From: Balneolales bacterium
GTDB lineage: Bacteria > Bacteroidota > Rhodothermia > Balneolales > Balneolaceae
DNA: 5,417 nt
Assembly: GCA_022360375.1 (NCBI GenBank)
Contig: JAKSCW010000467.1
Coordinates: 1 to 5,417, forward strand
Reading direction: 5' to 3'
How positions within the stretch are numbered: position 1 is the stretch's first letter; each line of letters starts with the position of its first letter. Below the pieces are notes generated by a model. It was not told the DNA's origin and ran no database searches. It saw only the letters and a program-made list of their open reading frames with translations. This document shows, one piece after another, positions 1 to 5,288 of the stretch. The position numbers and the translations under genes were made by a program.

Positions 1-130
1 CAAAGAGCACTCCAAGTATCAGGATGTAAGCGAAAATGAAGTGGCCAAACCAATCGTCATTGATCGCATGGGTGACATCATTGTGACCGGTATAGAAAAA
101 GATGAGCAAATAAGTGTTTATTTATCCAAT
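1..130. other. Unassigned left flank, open on both strands
   Basis: This stretch follows the chaperone stop codon and runs off the window. On the plus strand the frame beginning at base 2 is open; it includes a GTG at 41 and reads as a soluble, charged chain containing VIDRMGDIIVTGIEKDEQ. Its first codon positions are mostly purines, as in real genes. That frame stays open to 310, but beyond 130 it is antisense to the well-supported chaperone gene. On the minus strand a frame is open from 121 down to base 1 and would encode a hydrophobic chain containing DDWFGHFIFAYILILG. It has no ATG or GTG start, only TTG at 109, and no ribosome binding site. The two frames are codon-for-codon mirrors, so at most one is likely to be real. 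It could be the 3' end of a convergent gene or the start of a membrane protein. Neither is called. Confidence 0.3.
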
Positions 131-958
131 TCACCTAATTGTAACAGTGGCAGACTCGGTGACCGGATTCATTTGAACCAGGTCATTTGCAGAAACGTCA
201 TCTCTTCGAGTCTCGAATTCAATATTAACCGTATACGACCCGCTTGGCAGATCATCTACTTCAAACGTTTGTTTGTGTACCCCATCAAAGAAATAAGTAG
301 TAGAAACTAATGCTTCACGTACTATTTGACCGGATCCGCTAATTAAACGTACATTCACAGAACCAATAAATGGAGAATTTCCTGTTCTGAGGAATTCAGT
401 AAGTACTGTTAAGTTGTTTTCTTCATCAAGGTTTGTTTCTATGTTTTGTACATCTATTCCGGTAGAAACATCACCGTTTTTGAAGTATAAACCTGTTACC
501 TGCTCAATGACTATTCCTATTTGAGCCGAGACTACCTCCTGATTTGTTAATTCAAGCGGAGGAGATTGTTTTTCAGAAGTAGTTCTTATTCTTGACCAGT
601 ACGTTCCTGAGGCTAAATCACTTGTGTTTGAAAGTCTTAATCGTACAATCTGGCGCTGACCCGGAGCAAGAGTAAAGTTCCTGGGAAATGCTCTTAGCCG
701 ATCAGCTATTGAGTATTCCTGTGCAACTTCGTTGGAATCACTTTGAACCATGGTTCGATTACCAGCTTCGTCAGTAATGCTGTATCCAAAAATAAAATCG
801 ACAGATACTTCCTGGGTTTCATTTGATCCATTTACCACCATATAGGTTCCAAAACTGGAATTCGAATCCAGGAACATATTAGTAGGGGCAATGGTGACCT
901 GAGCATTCAGATTATTGAAAAGAAGTAACGAAAAAAATAGTGTAAATAGCCTATACAT
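131..958 (-). CDS. PapD-like periplasmic pilus-assembly chaperone
   Basis: The product (275 residues) is predicted to be a Sec-exported periplasmic chaperone that holds fimbrial subunits by donating a beta-strand. Residues 1-19 form a signal peptide (MYRLFT, then a Leu/Phe core) with likely cleavage at LNA|QV. Residues 20 to about 155 fit the first immunoglobulin-like domain. Its G1-strand signature is FPRNFTLAPGQRQIVRLRL at 91-109, followed by GTYWSRI at 118-124. A second beta-domain covers about 160-275, with RTGNSPFIGSV at 191-201 and DLPSGSYTVNIEF at 236-248, ending in ATVTIR. Length is somewhat above a typical chaperone of about 230-250 residues. The frame is open upstream to a TTG at 988, but ATG 958 gives a clean signal peptide and is preferred; no Shine-Dalgarno is visible. 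By eye, the Arg and Lys that anchor subunit C-termini in PapD (R8, K112) are not evident. The gene lies 117 bases beyond the DUF4402 gene and after its terminator, so it probably has its own promoter. Its likely clients are the DUF4402 proteins upstream. Confidence 0.87.
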   Translation of the reverse strand: MYRLFTLFFSLLLFNNLNAQVTIAPTNMFLDSNSSFGTYMVVNGSNETQEVSVDFIFGYSITDEAGNRTMVQSDSNEVAQEYSIADRLRAFPRNFTLAPGQRQIVRLRLSNTSDLASGTYWSRIRTTSEKQSPPLELTNQEVVSAQIGIVIEQVTGLYFKNGDVSTGIDVQNIETNLDEENNLTVLTEFLRTGNSPFIGSVNVRLISGSGQIVREALVSTTYFFDGVHKQTFEVDDLPSGSYTVNIEFETRRDDVSANDLVQMNPVTESATVTIR

Positions 959-982
959 GATATTATATCGAATAAAGTTTAG

Positions 983-998
983 TAACAAAACTTTGTTA
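983..998. promoter_or_regulatory. Palindrome upstream of the chaperone gene
   Basis: TAACAAA-AC-TTTGTTA is a perfect 7-base inverted repeat with a 2-base centre, 24 bases before the preferred chaperone start. It is flanked by two copies of ATAAAGTT in direct orientation (972-979 and 998-1005), 26 bases apart. A weak sigma70-like pair can be drawn on the minus strand: TTGATA at 1021-1016 and TATAAC at 1000-995. Its spacer is only 15 bases, and the -10 element overlaps the palindrome. An operator or promoter role is inferred from position; the region is AT-rich, so chance is possible. Confidence 0.3.
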
Positions 999-1022
999 TA
1001 AAGTTAGACTAATTTTATCAAT

Positions 1023-1058
1023 AAAAAAAAATCCCATTACTGAAAAGTAATGGGATTT
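1023..1058 (-). terminator. Intrinsic terminator of the DUF4402 subunit gene
   Basis: A perfect 13-bp stem (1029-1041 pairing with 1046-1058; core ATCCCATTACT/AGTAATGGGAT) closes a 4-base loop. On the minus strand it is followed by a run of eight T (1030-1023). It starts 17 bases after the stop codon of the gene at 1076-1618. It should end the main transcript and separate the subunit genes from the chaperone. On the plus strand the stem is followed by only three T, so it looks one-directional. Confidence 0.92.
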
Positions 1059-1075
1059 AAGATGTTGAAAAATCT

Positions 1076-1618
1076 TTATTCGAAAGTAGCGGTGAATACT
1101 AATGGATAACCATTGGTATTTCCAGTTGAATAGGCACCAGCTTCTGTAGCTGAGCTTAAAGCACCGTAGACGGTTATAACTGTTGCAGTTGCTGTAGTGT
1201 GTACGAAAGATGCATCGTTACCTATGTTCGTTGCAGTAGCACCAGAAGTAATATCAAGGCTTGGTGTAAAAGTGATTGAACCTGTTCCGGCAACATTTGT
1301 AAGAACAGCAGGATCACCTGAGGTTCCGTCTGCAGTCCAGGAAAGACCAATTGTACCAGTTGCAACAGTACCAGGAATAGTTAGTGTACCAGCTGCAGGA
1401 GTACCACCAGTTCCACCAGTAACAACTCCACTAACATTCATAGAAGCAGCAGTACCAGTTGGAACTTCACCAAAAGCAACATCAGTTGCGTTCAAAGTCA
1501 TAGTAGCAGTGATTGTTGCAGTAGCAGCAACGTTAGCATTATCGCTTTGTGCAAAAGCAGCAGTAGCGAATACAAGTGTCAATACAAAAATTGAAGAAAG
1601 TGATTTAAGGGTTTTCAT
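1076..1618 (-). CDS. DUF4402-type secreted protein, candidate major filament subunit
   Basis: The 180-residue product has a clear signal peptide (1-23; KTLK, then a hydrophobic core, cleavage AFA|QS). The mature part opens with alternating-residue strand ATATITATMTL (32-42), followed by DVAFGEVPTG (46-55). This is the N-terminal pattern of DUF4402 and resembles spore coat U/Csu-type pilins, in which such a segment is the donor strand. It ends with YPLVFTATFE, the usual closing beta-strand. About half of the mature chain is Thr, Ala or Gly. It has no Lys, Arg or Cys, and nine acidic residues, so it should be very acidic. Codons are a narrow set (GGT, ACT, GCA, GTT, CCA), unlike the neighbours, which suggests high expression. 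There is no Shine-Dalgarno; the start is fixed by the signal peptide. The own terminator and 129-base upstream gap suggest a separately boosted transcript. The family call is good; the role as main shaft subunit is inferred. Confidence 0.85.
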   Translation of the reverse strand: MKTLKSLSSIFVLTLVFATAAFAQSDNANVAATATITATMTLNATDVAFGEVPTGTAASMNVSGVVTGGTGGTPAAGTLTIPGTVATGTIGLSWTADGTSGDPAVLTNVAGTGSITFTPSLDITSGATATNIGNDASFVHTTATATVITVYGALSSATEAGAYSTGNTNGYPLVFTATFE

Positions 1619-1747
1619 AATCGTATATGTTTTCGTTTTGTAATTTCTGAGAGAAAGCTACGTATATTTTGAATCACAGTAAGTTAGATTGTCTTAATTA
1701 AAATCCTTTAAGATTTTAGTGGGCAACCTTGTTCCATGAAAAAAGGG
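1619..1747 (-). promoter_or_regulatory. Leader region of the DUF4402 subunit gene
   Basis: This 129-base gap probably holds the promoter of the candidate major subunit. The best element seen is TAGCTTTC at 1661-1654 (minus strand), close to the Bacteroidetes -7 consensus TAnnTTTG. No matching TTTG box was found at the expected distance upstream. A weak AT-rich hairpin, TAAAATC/GATTTTA (1699-1705 and 1712-1718, 6-base loop), lies after the preceding gene. It lacks a good T-run, so it is at most a poor terminator. Confidence 0.3.
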
Positions 1748-2284
1748 TTAGTCATATTCGATAACCAGGTTTACCTGCCCACTGTATTCTCCTGACGCAA
1801 TATTTTCGACAAATACGCTTCCGTAAATGTATATGTACATTTCTTTCCATACATCATCGTTGGGTTCAGACCCAAATTGCTGGTCGAACACCGGGATATA
1901 GCCTTCATTTTCAATCAATTCAATTGAGTTATCCGGGTTGTTCGTATCTGTATTATTTATTGAAACTCTTAAATCAAGCGGGATTCTGTCATCATTTAAT
2001 GTAGTGGCCTCAGGATACAGGTAGTCTGGGGCATCCAGGGAGATGTAAAGATTCTGGGTATTTAATGCCCTGATACTAAATATTCCCATATTCAGGTCTC
2101 CAAGCTCGATGTACGTTTCCCCGCTGTTGGTTATTAACTCGCCAAAATTCAATTCACGTTCAACGCTTGCGGTAAGCTCGGGTTCTACTTTAAGCTGAAG
2201 ATTTATAAACTGTGCATATAAAGTATTTCCGGTTAAGGCCAGAAACAACAGTACAAAGAATGATATTCGAGTGAGTTTATTCAT
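1748..2284 (-). CDS. Secreted DUF4402-like protein, third of three tandem paralogues
   Basis: The 178-residue product carries a signal peptide (1-24; KLTR, hydrophobic core, cleavage LYA|QF). The mature start INLQLKVEPELTASVERELNFGEL (27-50, shown in part as LKVEPEL and ERELNFGEL) follows the DUF4402/spore coat U layout: an alternating strand, then the LNFG turn. The C-terminus (MYIYIYGSVF at 149-158, then SGEYSGQVNLVIEYD at 164-178) is the family's closing hairpin. The upstream neighbour has near-identical counterparts (YLYIYGDL; GDYSGQVNITIVYE), so the two are paralogues. RIPLDLRV (100-107) matches RIPFDVYA in that neighbour. No cysteines; an Asn/Asp-rich loop lies at 110-119. The ATG overlaps the previous stop in ATGAATAA (8-base overlap), so translation is probably coupled. 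A minor, adaptor or tip subunit role is inferred from context. Confidence 0.78.
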   Translation of the reverse strand: MNKLTRISFFVLLFLALTGNTLYAQFINLQLKVEPELTASVERELNFGELITNSGETYIELGDLNMGIFSIRALNTQNLYISLDAPDYLYPEATTLNDDRIPLDLRVSINNTDTNNPDNSIELIENEGYIPVFDQQFGSEPNDDVWKEMYIYIYGSVFVENIASGEYSGQVNLVIEYD

Positions 2285-2882
2285 ACACTATTGTTATGTT
2301 AACCTGGCCGGAATAATCTCCCACTATATGCGAGCCAACCGTTAAATCTCCGTATATATATAAGTAAGCAGTATCCAGATTTGATGGGATATTTGGATCA
2401 TAACCTGCATAAACGGGAGTAGGAGGAGGCCCGGGAGGGGCGTTTCCTTTATACCGTATCGGAAAGCGGGCACTTAAATTATTATTGATGCCCCCAAAGG
2501 TTATTGCCTGGCTTGTACTTTCCGATCCCCGGTTTGCATAAGAAGCATATACATCAAAAGGTATCCGGCAACTGCTATCGGTACAGGATAATTCATCTTC
2601 TCCTTCCAAATAGATAAATAAAGGGGAGGTGACACTTACCTGTACATCTAAATTATTTATGCCTTCTATCGAGAAAATTGCTGCCGAAGGGCTTGTAAGT
2701 TGAATTTGATTGAGTCCGGTAGCCATCAACAGGGTTCCAAAATCCAGGATACCGCCGTTATAAGGAAGAATTGTAATGGAGTAGTTGTAGTAATAGCTGC
2801 CAAAATCAATTTCCTGGGCCTGAAGTTGGTTTTTTGGAAAACCAGTACATGCAATTAATGATATGAGGAAGAAAGTTCGCAT
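2277..2882 (-). CDS. Secreted DUF4402-like protein, second of three, with Cys pair and Pro-rich loop
   Basis: The 201-residue product has an N-terminal signal (MRTFFLISLIACTG, likely cleavage QAQ|E near 23). LIAC at 9-12 fits a lipobox, but the Cys is too close to the N-terminus for a usual lipoprotein signal. DUF4402-like features are SITILPYNGGILDFGTLL (35-52) and the closing hairpin AYLYIYGDL (172-180) plus GDYSGQVNITIVYE (188-201). Relative to its downstream paralogue it has two extras. One is a cysteine pair, C100 and C105 (CTDSSC), that could form a disulfide. The other is a Pro-rich insert at about 149-157 (PPGPPPTPV). It begins 6 bases after the previous stop, in the same reading frame (TAA, two codons, ATG), with no Shine-Dalgarno, so translation is probably coupled. 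Membership is by pattern and paralogy; the exact role is unknown, and a tip or adaptor subunit is a guess. Confidence 0.75.
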   Translation of the reverse strand: MRTFFLISLIACTGFPKNQLQAQEIDFGSYYYNYSITILPYNGGILDFGTLLMATGLNQIQLTSPSAAIFSIEGINNLDVQVSVTSPLFIYLEGEDELSCTDSSCRIPFDVYASYANRGSESTSQAITFGGINNNLSARFPIRYKGNAPPGPPPTPVYAGYDPNIPSNLDTAYLYIYGDLTVGSHIVGDYSGQVNITIVYE

Positions 2883-2888
2883 AGAATC

Positions 2889-3395
2889 TTATATGTATTC
2901 TATTTCTATAGTGAAATCTCCCTCATAATTACCGGGTTGCGCATTTTCAAGGTTTACTTTACCGCCAACCCAAAAATAAAAGCGGCCTTCGGCATTAAAA
3001 TTGAGGTTTCTGCTCGTGAAATCGAGTAGTTCAGAACTCTCCTGATCATCAACATCATTAGCTGATATTTCGTATTCAAACATCAGCGTACCATTTCCTT
3101 CGATTCTGAATAATGTCTTTTGTTGGTTGTAATCGAGTCTGAACTCGGCCCCAGGGGTTCCAAGAGCGATCATATACCCGGCGGAGCCATTTGTTATGGG
3201 GTTAATGTATAATTCGCCATCCCCGGGCTGGGCATTTTCAAACGAAATAGTGTTTACAGTAATTAAATCAATGGATTGGACTACCTGAGTTGATATATTT
3301 ATCGTTGCATTGAACGAATTGGTTTCCTGGCCCACCAACGACCCGGAATTAAATACAACTACGAACAGAATAAAACTGCGAAACAGTATTCTCAT
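2889..3395 (-). CDS. Secreted DUF4402-domain protein, first of three
   Basis: The 168-residue product has a signal peptide (1-22; RILFRS, Phe/Val core, cleavage LVG|QE). The mature part shows the clearest DUF4402 pattern of the trio: NATINISTQVVQSIDL (29-44), ISFENAQPGDGELYINP (50-66; the family's FG-then-Pro turn, here FE), and a closing FYFWVGGKVNLENAQPG (139-155) plus NYEGDFTIEIEYI (156-168). ENAQPG occurs twice, at both ends of the domain. There are no cysteines. DUF4402 is a beta-sandwich family found in secreted, filament-like proteins. The ATG is preceded by an AT-rich stretch without a Shine-Dalgarno but with a small hairpin touching the start codon. An 81-base gap separates it from the gene upstream, so a new promoter may start here. 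Function as a minor surface subunit is inferred. Confidence 0.8.
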   Translation of the reverse strand: MRILFRSFILFVVVFNSGSLVGQETNSFNATINISTQVVQSIDLITVNTISFENAQPGDGELYINPITNGSAGYMIALGTPGAEFRLDYNQQKTLFRIEGNGTLMFEYEISANDVDDQESSELLDFTSRNLNFNAEGRFYFWVGGKVNLENAQPGNYEGDFTIEIEYI

Positions 3396-3411
3396 TGATT
3401 TTTTTAATCAA
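3395..3411 (-). promoter_or_regulatory. Small hairpin touching a start codon
   Basis: On the minus strand TTGATT-AAAAA-AATCAA forms a 6-bp stem with a 5-base loop, and its last base is the A of the ATG at 3395. It replaces the usual Shine-Dalgarno position. It may modulate translation start or be an AT-rich coincidence; the predicted stability is low. Confidence 0.25.
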
Positions 3412-3439
3412 ATATTGCTGAATTGTTTGTAGAACGCCA

Positions 3440-3465
3440 GTTAATGTTTCTTAATTAACCGAAAC
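3440..3465 (-). promoter_or_regulatory. Interleaved inverted repeats in the gap before the DUF4402 trio
   Basis: In the 81-base gap, two inverted repeats interlock on the minus strand. GTTTC (3465-3461) pairs with GAAAC (3450-3446), and GTTAAT (3459-3454) pairs with ATTAAC (3445-3440). They can form as alternatives or as a pseudoknot, not as simple nested hairpins. No T-run follows, so it is not a standard terminator. A protein-binding or attenuator role is possible; arms are short and chance is not excluded. Confidence 0.22.
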
Positions 3466-3476
3466 TAATAAGTTAG

Positions 3477-3869
3477 CTACCAGGGAAAAGCGTTGAAGTA
3501 TAGGGTATCGAGACTAACTTCACGGCCTTGTAACTGAAGAGAACGGGGAAGGACTTCGTTTAATTTTCTTGAATCAGAAGTCAATTCATAATTATAGGTA
3601 AGAATTTGATTCCTGTAGCGAGAGGAAAAACGGATAGTAATTGAATAAACACTGTCAATAGGTTCCTCATCTTTCAGAAAAAAGGGAGTTGGAGTATTGA
3701 TAGGACGTAAATCTCCTACAATTTTGACAAAATCCCGGCCTGGAATAAAGGTACTGTCTTCTATTTGAGGTTTCAAATTTACAGCAAACGTCACCTCAGA
3801 TTGGCCATATCCATAGGTACTGATTGAAAGAACCAGTGCAATTGAGAATAAAGATTTTCTAAAGCTCAT
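3477..3869 (-). CDS. Small secreted beta-sandwich protein resembling CBM20-type modules
   Basis: The 130-residue product has a signal peptide (1-22; SFRKS, hydrophobic core, cleavage GYG|QS). One domain fills the rest. It follows a pattern common in Bacteroidetes-group secreted proteins and starch-binding-like modules: VTFAVNLKPQIEDSTFIPG (26-44), RDFVKIVGDL (45-54), SVYSITIRF (73-81), LTYNYEL (90-96) and a closing SLDTLYFNAFPW (119-130). In related modules the GD segment is usually followed by an aromatic sugar-contact residue (as in GxFNxW). Here it reads GDLRPIN, so carbohydrate binding is doubtful. No cysteines. The ATG lies one base after the stop of the PilX-like gene, with AAGGTGAG 8-16 bases upstream inside that gene, so the two are surely co-transcribed. 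The role is unknown; an accessory surface or periplasmic protein of the pilus-like assembly is inferred from position. Confidence 0.7.
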   Translation of the reverse strand: MSFRKSLFSIALVLSISTYGYGQSEVTFAVNLKPQIEDSTFIPGRDFVKIVGDLRPINTPTPFFLKDEEPIDSVYSITIRFSSRYRNQILTYNYELTSDSRKLNEVLPRSLQLQGREVSLDTLYFNAFPW

Positions 3870-3870
3870 A

Positions 3871-5277
3871 TTAATTGCTCACCTTATTGACTTCTTCTTT
3901 CCAGTAAACAATAGAGAAAATACTTTCCCGTGGAAAAGAGGGAGGAATTGACCCGCGCAATCTATTGTCATATTGATAATTTTTGGCATACCCGGAGACA
4001 ATGCTGCTTCCACTAAACGTTCCTACAGGCCCCCTGTTTTGCTGAATAAGCCCTCCAAGTAAGTTAAGTGTTCCTTTCGATCCGCCTGAATTGTAATTCT
4101 CAACATAGAAGGAAGTATTTAAAGCCATGATGGAAGCATGAACAGTTACATCCTGCGTACCTGAAAAAGAATGGGCATTGGCATCTATCCGAACGTCACC
4201 TTCACTTACTAATCCCAGCATATCCGTAGAAGATGAGTCGACTAAAGGACTGGTTACATACGTGATGTCTCCATCAATTTCTATAATATCTTCAGAATGG
4301 AGAGTAACCTGGCCTTTTACTTCACCATATACATCAACCCTTCCGGTTGAAGAGATGATTCCATTTGTATCTTCTAAGTTATAATCTACCGGGGTGGTCC
4401 ATTCAGTTCCGGTCCATTCCCAGATTTTTGCGTATCCAACGTCGCTGTTGTTAAAGAATTGAACATATATCTGACGGGTAAACCGTAACCCTCCATCGGC
4501 TGCAGCTGTTGTAAGCTTATCAATTTCATAACTATTTGGGGCATTTTTAACCGGTGCATTAAAATTCTCACCACCATAGAAATTTGGATTGGTAGGATTC
4601 GTGGAATGGCCCTGCCACGTATTTGGGCTTGTAATTAATCCGTAGAACGATGGCGTGCCCGACATCATAAAAGTTCCGTTTGTATGTATGGGGCCGTAGA
4701 TGTTATCTGCACCCATAAACCAGATTTGACTACCAGACGAACTTAGCTCCGATTGAGTCATGTACGAATATTTTGAAAAAGAATCGCGCTGCATCAATAC
4801 TTCCGTGGTCACTTCAATATCATCATAAGTGCTTGTACTAACCAGAAGTACTTTATATTCATCCCAGGCACCCACGCTGTTATTGCCAGGTATGTTTTGG
4901 CTGGTTTCTGTATATGAAGTTAAACTACCTGAAACGTTTAACTGTACCTGTCCATCCAGGCCTTCTTCTATTGCAGTTAGCTGTTCCTGTGTGATGTTCC
5001 CAACAGCATAATCATAAAGTGCTTCGTTCGATCTCTCGGCAAGTTGCGAGGTTGGCACTATTTGATCCAAAGAGATAGAACCCGTCCATTCATTATTTGC
5101 TTTCATGGTTTCTACAGCATTATCGACCAGACTTTTGGCTAAGTTTCGTGCTTGTTCAGCTTTATAGTAGTCAGTTGTGAGTGCCGGTATTTCTGAAACT
5201 CTTTCCTGGTTACGGACCTGAATAATTCCGGTAACGATTGTTAAACCACCTACTAAAAACAATAGACTTTTACCCAT
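3871..5277 (-). CDS. PilX-like membrane-anchored protein with DUF4900-type body
   Basis: The 468-residue product has one N-terminal hydrophobic helix (about 4-21, SLLFLVGGLTIVTGIIQV) after MGK. An amphipathic segment follows, YYKAEQARNLAKSLVDNAVE (37-56). This matches the start of PilX-type type IV pilus minor components, where a membrane helix leads to a YxxxxQARxxA motif. No classical prepilin FTLIE site is seen. A Gly/Ser/Asn-rich beta body carries DUF4900-style signatures: IYGPIHTNGTFMMSGTPSFYG (193-213, key GPIHTN), FYGGENFNAP (233-242), DGDITYVTSP (335-344), LGLVSEGDVRI (354-364), ASIMALNTSFYVENY (381-395), GGLIQQNRGPVGTF (408-421) and YQYDNRL (434-440), then PPSFPRESIFSIVYWKEE (445-462). 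Such repeats suggest a beta-helix-like fold. The start is fixed by a strong AAGGAG five bases upstream. It overlaps no neighbour but is tightly packed with both. It probably acts at the inner membrane or in a pseudopilus tip; this is inferred from family resemblance. Confidence 0.82.
   Translation of the reverse strand: MGKSLLFLVGGLTIVTGIIQVRNQERVSEIPALTTDYYKAEQARNLAKSLVDNAVETMKANNEWTGSISLDQIVPTSQLAERSNEALYDYAVGNITQEQLTAIEEGLDGQVQLNVSGSLTSYTETSQNIPGNNSVGAWDEYKVLLVSTSTYDDIEVTTEVLMQRDSFSKYSYMTQSELSSSGSQIWFMGADNIYGPIHTNGTFMMSGTPSFYGLITSPNTWQGHSTNPTNPNFYGGENFNAPVKNAPNSYEIDKLTTAAADGGLRFTRQIYVQFFNNSDVGYAKIWEWTGTEWTTPVDYNLEDTNGIISSTGRVDVYGEVKGQVTLHSEDIIEIDGDITYVTSPLVDSSSTDMLGLVSEGDVRIDANAHSFSGTQDVTVHASIMALNTSFYVENYNSGGSKGTLNLLGGLIQQNRGPVGTFSGSSIVSGYAKNYQYDNRLRGSIPPSFPRESIFSIVYWKEEVNKVSN
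3878..3885 (-). promoter_or_regulatory. Shine-Dalgarno-like site for the gene at 3477-3869
   Basis: AAGGTGAG on the minus strand ends 8 bases before the ATG at 3869 and lies within the last codons of the upstream gene. It supports this start and coupled translation of the pair. Confidence 0.55.
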
Positions 5278-5282
5278 AACTA

Positions 5283-5288
5283 CTCCTT
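5283..5288 (-). promoter_or_regulatory. Strong Shine-Dalgarno for the PilX-like gene
   Basis: AAGGAG on the minus strand lies 5 bases before the ATG at 5277 and shares bases with the TAA stop (5289-5287) of the upstream partial gene. It is the only consensus ribosome binding site in the window and fixes this start. Confidence 0.85.

Noticed and set aside
962..967. Perfect TATAAT on the minus strand just before the chaperone ATG
   Set aside because: It ends only 3 bases from the start codon, so transcription would begin inside the coding sequence. In such AT-rich DNA a chance match is likely.
959..988. Ten-residue N-terminal extension of the chaperone from a TTG start
   Set aside because: It would add a polar segment before the signal peptide. 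ATG at 958 gives a normal signal peptide, and TTG is the rarer start.
1197..1643. A 148-codon plus-strand open frame opposite the Thr/Ala/Gly-rich DUF4402 gene
   Set aside because: It is the antisense of a restricted-codon gene, which removes stops on the other strand. Its translation is a Val/Ala/Pro-rich mirror with no domain, and the minus gene has a signal peptide, family motifs and a terminator.
1699..1718. Hairpin TAAAATC/GATTTTA as a terminator after the third DUF4402-like gene
   Set aside because: The stem is 7 bp and AT-rich with no following T-run, so it should be a poor terminator.
2847..2882. Lipoprotein lipobox LIAC in the middle DUF4402-like protein
   Set aside because: The Cys is residue 12, too near the N-terminus for a normal lipoprotein signal; a later cleavage near QAQ is more likely.
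4178..5011. Several 60-70 codon open frames on either strand inside the PilX-like gene
   Set aside because: They lack signal peptides, ribosome sites and recognisable motifs, and lie wholly inside a well-supported long gene.
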